A stretch of 22,332 nt of DNA, from assembly GCA_030141605.1 (NCBI GenBank), contig JAQGDQ010001886.1:1-22332 (forward strand), in the 5' to 3' direction. The DNA is from Tubiluchus corallicola. Its lineage: Eukaryota > Priapulida > Priapulimorpha > Priapulimorphida > Tubiluchidae. Position numbers and translations under genes: made by a program. Of the stretch, positions 15,636 to 22,332 are shown in pieces. The notes beneath the pieces were generated by a model. The model was not told where the DNA came from and made no database searches. It saw nothing but the letters and a program-made list of their open reading frames with translations. Numbering within the stretch: the first letter of the stretch is position 1; each line of letters starts with the position of its first letter.

Positions 15636-16538
15636 AATACATAATTAAGTAAAATCCACGTAAAACAACTGAAGTTATTGAACTGATATATATAATGCTT
15701 ACTGTTACATAGGTGAAAACAAGTACATAATTCAATTTTATTATTTTTGATTACTGATCATCGGCACTGCATGCGAAAAATTTATAGACAGAACTGAGTT
15801 CAGGTGGATGATTCAATAACGTATGTTCTTCGCCACCCCTTCCCATTTGGTTGGCTATATATGTTACTAAACTTTAACTAATGTTGTATGTTTGGGAAAA
15901 ACAATAAATGATTTCATTTGATTTGATACGACAGACAGCTTTGCTTTACCAACGTGTCACGTGACAGTTGCAGTTACGACGCGTTGCTGTGGCACGCTTA
16001 ACCTTTCACCTGCAGCAAGTGCGCATGCGCACAACGAAACTGTGTAAAGGCTTATTTATCTATACAAGTATTGCATTTCCAGAGCCGCCAGATGTTCATT
16101 GGCTTTTTTTCTCAAAGACACGATGCTCGTCGTCTTCCTGTCTTCTTCTTTTTCGTTCGTTTCCGTTCTCTGAGTATCTGAAGCACGCAGCATGCCTATT
16201 TGTCTTCCAGGAATAATGCACTGATATGGAAACGGGAGCTCGGTGTTTCTCGTGAAGGGATACGGATGCAGACTGGAAGTGTGTTGGGAAGAAAGAGGAT
16301 TTCCGTCGTGTATCTTCTCTGTGTCAACCAGCGTGGTGATGTCATGTTGTGTATCATCTTCCTAAACATGGCACAAGCCAAGAAACGCTGCATTAATCAT
16401 GATTTTTACATCTTTTATTGAAATCACACAACTGGCTGTGTGAAGGCATGTAAATTTTCATAAAATCATGTCAGATATCTGAATTAAGATGTGTAAATTT
16501 GAGCCGTACGGAAACGTGTAACGTATCACGCGTCACTG
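15636..16538 (-). repeat. inverted repeat IR1, right arm
   Basis: Reverse complement of 13765-14666, about 99.6% identical by eye, with one extra T in its - strand reading relative to the left arm (near 16048). The outer end CGTCACTG (16531-16538) mirrors CAGTGACG at 13765. Flanking sequence on the two sides does not match. Confidence 0.97.
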
Positions 16539-16725
16539 CACACATTATAAACACTAGGTAGCAGGTTACTTAGTACTACACGCATCATTCTCTTACTTAT
16601 CCTCAAGAAAACATCTCTAGGCTTCCCTCACTAAGGTTAGGACACGTTTATTTTGTTTTTCTAAATGCTGTTAAATTGCTCTAAATGACCAATAAAAATA
16701 ATAAGAGAAAAATATAGATAAATAA
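16539..16725. other. non-coding stretch, nothing recognised
   Basis: Short AT-rich interval between IR1 and the simple-sequence block. No features seen. Confidence 0.5.
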
Positions 16726-16726
16726 A

Positions 16727-17095
<369 letters not shown>

Positions 17096-17726
17096 CTCAG
17101 TAGTAATTCTCCAAAATTTTGTAGTGCGTACAAGGAAATTTTTTTGACAAGTAAAACTTTAAATGCTGAAATCAATAAGAAAGGTTTTTGGTTTGTCTTC
17201 TGTAACTGTGCCGTATTGTTCTACAATGTTCCAGAATGAAATCCTTTGCCCAACTCTAGTCAGCAGATAACGCAAAATTCTTCGAAAACCAATTCCAGTC
17301 TTTACCCACATAGGTAAACGGCTATTGTACGATATAGGCAGCTCTTCCCACATTCCTGCTTTTTTATACATAATAATTATTATTTTATTTTTATGTTTAT
17401 ATTTTATCGAATGTGTATTTAGTAAATATATATGCAGACTGAATCCGCAGTCTCAACGCTCATTAAACTGGACTTTCTATTTACACGTTTTCTAGTGATT
17501 CGGCCTCTATATAGTTAATAACCTAAAATCTTGGCAGCTTTTATTTTCTAATCATTTTGTAATCACCTGATTATTGATTGTTCTGATTTCTTAAACATAA
17601 CCTGCAGTTGATTGGCAACGTCATTACAAACCTGCTCTTCAATACGTTCAATGATTACAGGCAGTTTGAGTATAACAGGGCAGCCGTCTCGGTAACATAA
17701 TACCAGGTTTTGTACAATAATTCTAC
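17096..17726. other. non-coding stretch, nothing recognised
   Basis: A 70-residue - strand frame (17159-17371) has no recognised domain. The rest is AT-rich without a visible repeat. Confidence 0.45.
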
Positions 17727-17880
17727 TTACGCAAGCTCTAATCGTTGCGTAAAGTTACGAAGAAATTTAAGAAGATTTTTACAAAGACTGGCTTAGTGAA
17801 TCCTTGCGTGGCGCTAAAATGTTCGTACTCACGTACTTACGAAGAAATTCGTTCGTAAGAACTTTAGTGAATCCGGGTCT
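17727..17880. mobile_element. MITE-like sequence with small hairpins
   Basis: Two perfect 8-bp stems occur: TTACGCAA/TTGCGTAA (17727-17734 with 17745-17752) and CTTACGAA/TTCGTAAG (17836-17843 with 17852-17859). 'TTAGTGAATCC' occurs twice (about 17792 and 17863). The pattern suggests a small degenerate inverted-repeat transposon, but terminal repeats and a target duplication were not established. Confidence 0.5.
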
Positions 17881-17930
17881 TGGAGAACTGTCTGTTTCTG
17901 CCAAAGGTATAAGTATATACAAAAAACTAA

Positions 17931-18040
17931 CCAGCTATTTTTGTAATATTGGAGCGTGAATATTAGGTGAATTGCAGAAATGTGAATTAGTTTAAGGGGC
18001 GTGCTTACGAAGCCACGAAGCCTTGAATCGGTTGTCACGA
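17931..18040 (+). repeat. dispersed repeat D, copy 2
   Basis: Diverged direct-orientation relative of 13506-13622 (shared 'GTGAATTAGTTTAAG', 'TGAATATTA', 'CTTACGAA'). Confidence 0.65.
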
Positions 18041-18555
18041 TTTTATATTATAAAGTTTCTAATAAAAGTTGGTTTCTTTCAATAACACTATGAGTACCTG
18101 TATAGACTGACTTGAAAAAGATGATTTAAATGTAAACATGTTTTCTACGCTTAATTATCTACCTGAATAAGATTTCTCTTTGCTCCCACGTAAACATACT
18201 CCCACGCTTTCAAAAGCTCTCTGAGGTAATTGCTACTGATAATCTTGCCTGACAGTCAGTAAAACAAAAATAAATGATTTCGACAAACTCTCGCATGGGA
18301 AAAACCTACTAAAAAGACAAACAAGAGATTTGTGTCTTAGACTTGCCTAAGTAGAATCTAGATTTGGTAGGTGCTATCTTTTTGTGCTGTAGACCTTCCT
18401 ATAGGCAAACTGAGCCTAGAGATAATATGTAAGGTTCTTTTGAAAAGGTACCCAAATGAGATTTAAATTGGTTCTGTTACATGAACATAATCACTGACGG
18501 AGCAAAACCAGAAATTTTTGAAGTCAAACTCACTCGAAAGGAAAGCAACATTAAA
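18041..18555. other. non-coding stretch, nothing recognised
   Basis: No exon, tandem repeat or transposon end seen. Confidence 0.45.
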
Positions 18556-18559
18556 AAGA

Positions 18560-18645
18560 TGGATTGAGCCAGGACTTGAACTCGGGACTTCTGTTTTTTT
18601 TCTGTACAGGGTCACTAGATCACACTACCATTATTACCAACAAAG
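18560..18645 (-). mobile_element. tRNA-like SINE fragment, family 2, copy 2
   Basis: On the - strand there is an A-box-like TGGTAGTGTGATCTAGTG (about 18613-18630) and a B box GAGTTCAAGTCC (18572-18583), separated by a run of A that enlarges the interval. The right flank 'TCTTAACTCAATTC' resembles that of the copy at 3065-3155. Stems do not fit a functional tRNA. Confidence 0.6.
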
Positions 18646-18739
18646 ATCTTAACTCAATTCTAAGTTCCTAACATTTAATCGACGAAACTTACAAACATTT
18701 CAGCGTGTCACAAATAATTTTGAAGAACAAAAACACTCC

Positions 18740-19390
18740 TTATAAATAAAGCTTAAAAATTCATCTAATCACATTCGTCACCAAGACGACAAGCAGTTTC
18801 GGCTTGATAAATCAGCTACATGTTGTCTTATTGCATACAGAACTTACAGTAAACATCTATAAAACTTGTAAATTGAAACTTCCGTGTTGACCGTTAGGAG
18901 CAGCCATTTTAACGGCAAGTCATAACATTGCCTAAAGTTTGAAAAAATGAGAACATTGGTAGCACAACCTGGTGCACACTGGGATGGTGACACGGTGACG
19001 TTTTGGCAGTTGGCAGTGATGCGCTAAACCCTAACAGGATTCTAGGTAAGTTGCAGTTGACAGAACGTAATGAACATTTATAAGGCAGCACTTCAATAAT
19101 GGCTGTAGATTAAACTAGGATAACGTTCGATTGCGAATGAATGTGAAGTTTCATACATATGTTTCAGTTTCAGTGCCCATGACGATACAGGTAATAAAGT
19201 GAACATGTTAAATTATCAAGAAATTTCGTTTCCAGTTATATAGGTCTTTGAAACAAACAAGTAAGGCAAGGTAATATAACTACTATAAGATTTACGTTAA
19301 AAACGTTGGAAGTTTTTTGGGATTCAGTTTAAAATTCTCCTTTCTTCACACTTAAGAAGTAAAGCTTATATTATTATGCGTCTGAAAGTA
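18740..19390 (+). repeat. dispersed repeat R, copy 2
   Basis: Begins with TAAATAAAGCTTAAAAATTC (18742-18761), which recurs exactly at 20105-20124. It continues with 'AAAACTTGTAAATT', 'GACCGTTAGGAGCAGCCATT', 'GGTGCACACTGGGAT' and 'TTTCCAGTTA', all in the order seen in R copies 1 and 3. Only the first 20 bases lie outside the IR2 left arm. No coding function is apparent. Confidence 0.7.
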
Positions 19391-20330
19391 GTTTCTATGC
19401 GGAAGCTAAACATTAAAACTTTAGCTTTGCTACATGAAAGTCTGTAAATCGGCGGAAAGAAAACTAATAAACGCCCGTCTTCCAAGCAATAAGCTTAAGT
19501 AACGTCTAAGTAGCGCTTACAAAATGAAGCCAGCTCGCTAAAGGTCATATATTTCTCATTAAGCTAATAAGTTCCATACTGCACGAAACCAACACCCACT
19601 TCTAATAGAGACAACGGAAAATACAAACAGATGAATAGCAAAAATAGACAGAAAGGAGCGAATTGAAAATGAAAGGGATTAGTTGTGTGCTATAAACAAG
19701 AACTGTAAATTACTTAAAAGATTAATAACTGCTAACTCGGTCAGGACAGTAATTTAGCAGACAGAAAACAAAGCAAAGAACAAAACTAATGCCAGTAAAG
19801 CCAGAGATACACCAAAGCGTCTAGCGTCTTCCAGTAGCTAGCGTCTGCAGCTTCCAGCGTTTGGCGTTCGGTTGCCAACTTACGGCTTCCATAGCGACCA
19901 CTGCATAGGTGACATGTCTGGCGTCCAATCGCAGGCATACAAAATGGATGATAATCAAATTTATTTTTGCAATCCTTTTTTCGATGCTAATATAAACGCT
20001 GGACTCTGGAAGCCACTGTATAAAAATCGGAACTGTTTCTGTTTTTCAGCGTTTTACTTCCGGAATTCGCCGTCAAAATGCTGAAGGACAAGAAACAAAA
20101 TTCGTAAATAAAGCTTAAAAATTCGTTTTGAAATTTTGGATTACTTACATGTTACTGCTTGTTTTAGTAGTAGCGCTGTACAAAACTTGTAAATTTAAAC
20201 ACCGCGATGACAATTAGGCGCAGCCACTCTAACGGTCAGTAGTTGAAGTAAGAAATTGAAATAAGTTTAAGTTACACTGTGACGTTCAAAAATAATCAGA
20301 ACTTTCGTCCCGCACACTTCACCACTACGC
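18762..20330 (+). repeat. inverted repeat IR2, left arm
   Basis: This 1569-bp arm pairs with 20724-22292 with a constant coordinate sum (41054) at both ends, so there is no net length difference. I counted about 23 substitutions in the outer 680 bp (18762-19440) but only two in the inner 890 bp (19441-20330). A 70-residue frame (19872-20084) appears identically in the other arm, but this follows from the duplication and is not evidence for a gene. The arm contains R copy 2 and half of R copy 3. Confidence 0.97.
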
Positions 20331-20560
20331 AAAAGTGAAAATTACTTTATCTCGCAATATTAAAAATGTGTGTCTTTTTTTTGGTGAGCCAGCGGTGCAC
20401 ACTAGGATCGTGAAACAGTGACGTTGTACCACAAGCGCAAACATTTTAAATTATTAAAAATTTTCTTTTCCAGTTACGTAAGTCTTTCTAACAGCTAAGC
20501 GTAAAGCTAAGTAATAAACTTTGCATCAAAAGTCTTTTGGAATTCGCTGGACGCCAAGCG
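20090..20560 (+). repeat. dispersed repeat R, copy 3, spanning the IR2 inner junction
   Basis: Shares TAAATAAAGCTTAAAAATTC (20105-20124), 'AAAACTTGTAAATTTAAAC', 'CAATTAGGCGCAGCCA', 'CGCAAAAGTGAAAATTACTT', 'TTTTTGGTGAGCCA', 'GGTGCACACTAGGATCGTGA', 'TTACGTAAGTCTTTC' and 'CAGCTAAGCGTAAAG' with copies 1 and 2. It crosses from the left arm (to 20330) into the spacer, so the inner breakpoint of IR2 cut through it. Confidence 0.75.
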
Positions 20561-20723
20561 ATTCGTAGTTTCTATTAATATAAAATCTCATAATTTTTCT
20601 GATTTTTTTATCAGTGCAAAAAAGTTTAACAAAGCTTCTTACGCAATGTTTTGCGTGTTTTAGAATGGTAAGAACACGAAGCTTCGTGTGTAATTATACC
20701 GCTGAGAATTGTATTTGCAAATC
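20331..20723. other. IR2 spacer
   Basis: 393 bp between the arms. The left part (to about 20560) is the remainder of R copy 3. The right part is unassigned AT-rich DNA with a small CGAAGCTTCG palindrome near 20679. Confidence 0.85.
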
Positions 20724-22292
20724 GCGTAGTGTTGAAGTGTGCGGGACGAAAGTTCTGATTATTTTTGAACGTCACAGTGTAACTTAAACTTATTTCAATT
20801 TCTTACTTCAACTACTGACCGTTAGAGTGGCTGCGCCTAATTGTCATCGCGGTGTTTAAATTTACAAGTTTTGTACAGCGCTACTACTAAAACAAGCAGT
20901 AACATGTAAGTAATCTAAAATTTCAAAACGAATTTTTAAGCTTTATTTACGAATTTTGTTTCTTGTCCTTCAGCATTTTGACGGCGAATTCCGGAAGTAA
21001 AACGCTGAAAAACAGAAACAGTTCCGATTTTTATACAGTGGCTTCCAGAGTCCAGCGTTTATATTAGCATCGAAAAAAGGATTGCAAAAATAAATTTGAT
21101 TATCATCCATTTTGTATGCCTGCGATTGGACGCCAGACATGTCACCTATGCAGTGGTCGCTATGGAAGCCGTAAGTTGGCAACCGAACGCCAAACGCTGG
21201 AAGCTGCAGACGCTAGCTACTGGAAGACGCTAGACGCTTTGGTGTATCTCTGGCTTTACTGGCATTAGTTTTGTTCTTTGCTTTGTTTTCTGTCTGCTAA
21301 ATTACTGTCCTGACCGAGTTAGCAGTTATTAATCTTTTAAGTAATTTACAGTTCTTGTTTATAGCACACAACTAATCCCTTTCATTTTCAATTCGCTCCT
21401 TTCTGTCTATTTTTGCTATTCATCTGTTTGTATTTTCCGTTGTCTCTATTAGAAGTGGGTGTTGGTTTCGTGCAGTATGGAACTTATTAGCTTAATGAGA
21501 AATATATGACCTTTAGCGAGCTGGCTTCATTTTGTAAGCGCTACTTAGACGTTACTTAAGCTTATTGCTTGGAAGACGGGCGTTTATTAGTTTTCTTTCC
21601 GCCGATTTACAGACTTTCATGTAACAAAGCTAAAGTTTTAATGTTTAGCTTCCGCATAGAAACTACTTTTAGACGCATAATAATATAAGCTTTGCTTCTT
21701 AAGTGTGAAGAAAGGAGAATTTTAAACTGAATCCCAAAAAACTTCCAAAGTTTTTAACGTAAATCTCATGGTAGTTATATTACCTTACCTTACTTGTTTG
21801 TTTCAAAGACCTATATAACTGGAAACGAAATTTCTTGATAATTTAAAATGTTCACTTTATTACCTGTATCGTCATGGGCACTGAAACTGAAACGAATGTA
21901 AGTAACTTCACATTCATTCGCAATCGAATGTTATCCTAGTTTAATCTACAGCCATTATTGAAGTGCTGCCTTATGAATGTTCATTACGTTCCGTCAACTG
22001 CAACTTACCTAGAATCCTGTTAGGGTTTAGCGCATCACTGCCAACTGCCAAAACGTCACCGTGTCACCATCCCAGTGTGCACCAGGTTGTGCTACCAATG
22101 TTCTCATTTTTTCAAACTTTAGGCAATGTTACGACTTGCCGTTAAAATGGCTGCTCCTAACGGTCAACACGGAAGTTTCAATTTACAAGTTTTATAGATA
22201 TTTTCTGCAAGTTCTTAATGCAATAAGACAACATGTAAATGATTTATCAAGCCGAAACTGCTTGTCGTCTTGGTGACGAATGTGATTAGATG
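20724..22292 (-). repeat. inverted repeat IR2, right arm
   Basis: Reverse complement of 18762-20330. The outer end is TGTGATTAGATG (22281-22292), after which similarity to the left side stops at once: the R-family sequence that continues outside the left arm is absent here. The right arm is therefore probably the derived copy. Confidence 0.97.
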
Positions 22293-22332
22293 GGAATAAG
22301 AACAAATCACATTTTCAGGCAACACTTTTAAA
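22293..22332. other. flank of IR2 to window end
   Basis: Forty bases with no feature. The sequence does not match the left outer flank of IR2. Confidence 0.5.

Noticed and set aside
13882-16421. Mirrored 65-73 residue frames in both IR1 arms
   Set aside because: Identity follows from the inverted duplication. There is no known domain, and overlapping frames are open on both strands.
17159-17371. 70-residue - strand frame as a LINE fragment or gene
   Set aside because: I looked for RT end motifs (a WN.LP-like block) but the match was too weak. No domain recognised.
19872-21182. Identical 70-residue frames in both IR2 arms
   Set aside because: Lies in the near-identical inner part of IR2, so sequence identity says nothing about selection. 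No recognisable motif.

Overview
The window is animal nuclear DNA. Coding exons are short, separated by GT/AG introns and embedded in AT-rich sequence full of minisatellites, microsatellites and transposon remnants. The only host gene I can support is a paired-like (PRD-class) homeobox gene on the + strand. Its homeodomain and the residues just after it most resemble the intestine-specific homeobox (ISX) family. Spliced introns, tRNA-derived SINEs, LINE fragments and an LTR carrying a tRNA-Leu-type primer site fit an invertebrate, possibly a marine lophotrochozoan. The species cannot be fixed from the sequence.

Layout, left to right: 1-1157 is a 40-bp tandem satellite that is cut by the window edge. 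About 1270-2130 is a copy of a dispersed repeat (called R here), interrupted by a hairpin MITE at 1490-1822. Bases 2130-6500 are non-coding and hold two copies of one tRNA-derived SINE family, a third tRNA-like repeat on the - strand, and a complete hAT-type MITE at 4892-5293 with an 8-bp target duplication. A 'GAGGACTTCAAT'-type minisatellite (6511-6820) ends about 150 bp before the homeobox gene's start codon.

The gene runs from 6973 to at least 13162. Its four exons (6973-7462, 8992-9165, 9829-9983, 13022-13162 or 13177) join in compatible phases (1, 1, 0). Together they encode 320 residues, or 324 if the stop at 13175-13177 is used. Intron 1 carries a 36-bp minisatellite with a two-unit period. 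Intron 3 splits the homeodomain between residues 46 and 47 and carries a 27-copy, 51-bp array, two LINE reverse-transcriptase fragments and an AGT microsatellite. The array is open on both strands and gives the longest open frames in the window, but these look like repeat artefacts.

The right-hand 9 kb holds no gene I recognise. It is dominated by two very large inverted repeats. IR1 (13765-16538) has about 902-bp arms at about 99.6% identity around a 969-bp spacer holding an LTR and primer-binding-site relic. IR2 (18762-22292) has 1569-bp arms with no net length difference around a 393-bp spacer. Its arms are almost identical near the axis and about 3% diverged at the outer end. R copies lie at both breakpoints of IR2, which suggests the left arm is the parental one. 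A GA/GAT microsatellite and MITE-like sequences lie between the two palindromes.

The strongest leads are the two palindromes, especially the divergence gradient and inferable polarity of IR2, and the unusual 51-bp array inside the homeodomain-splitting intron. I found no operon, CRISPR array or functional RNA gene.
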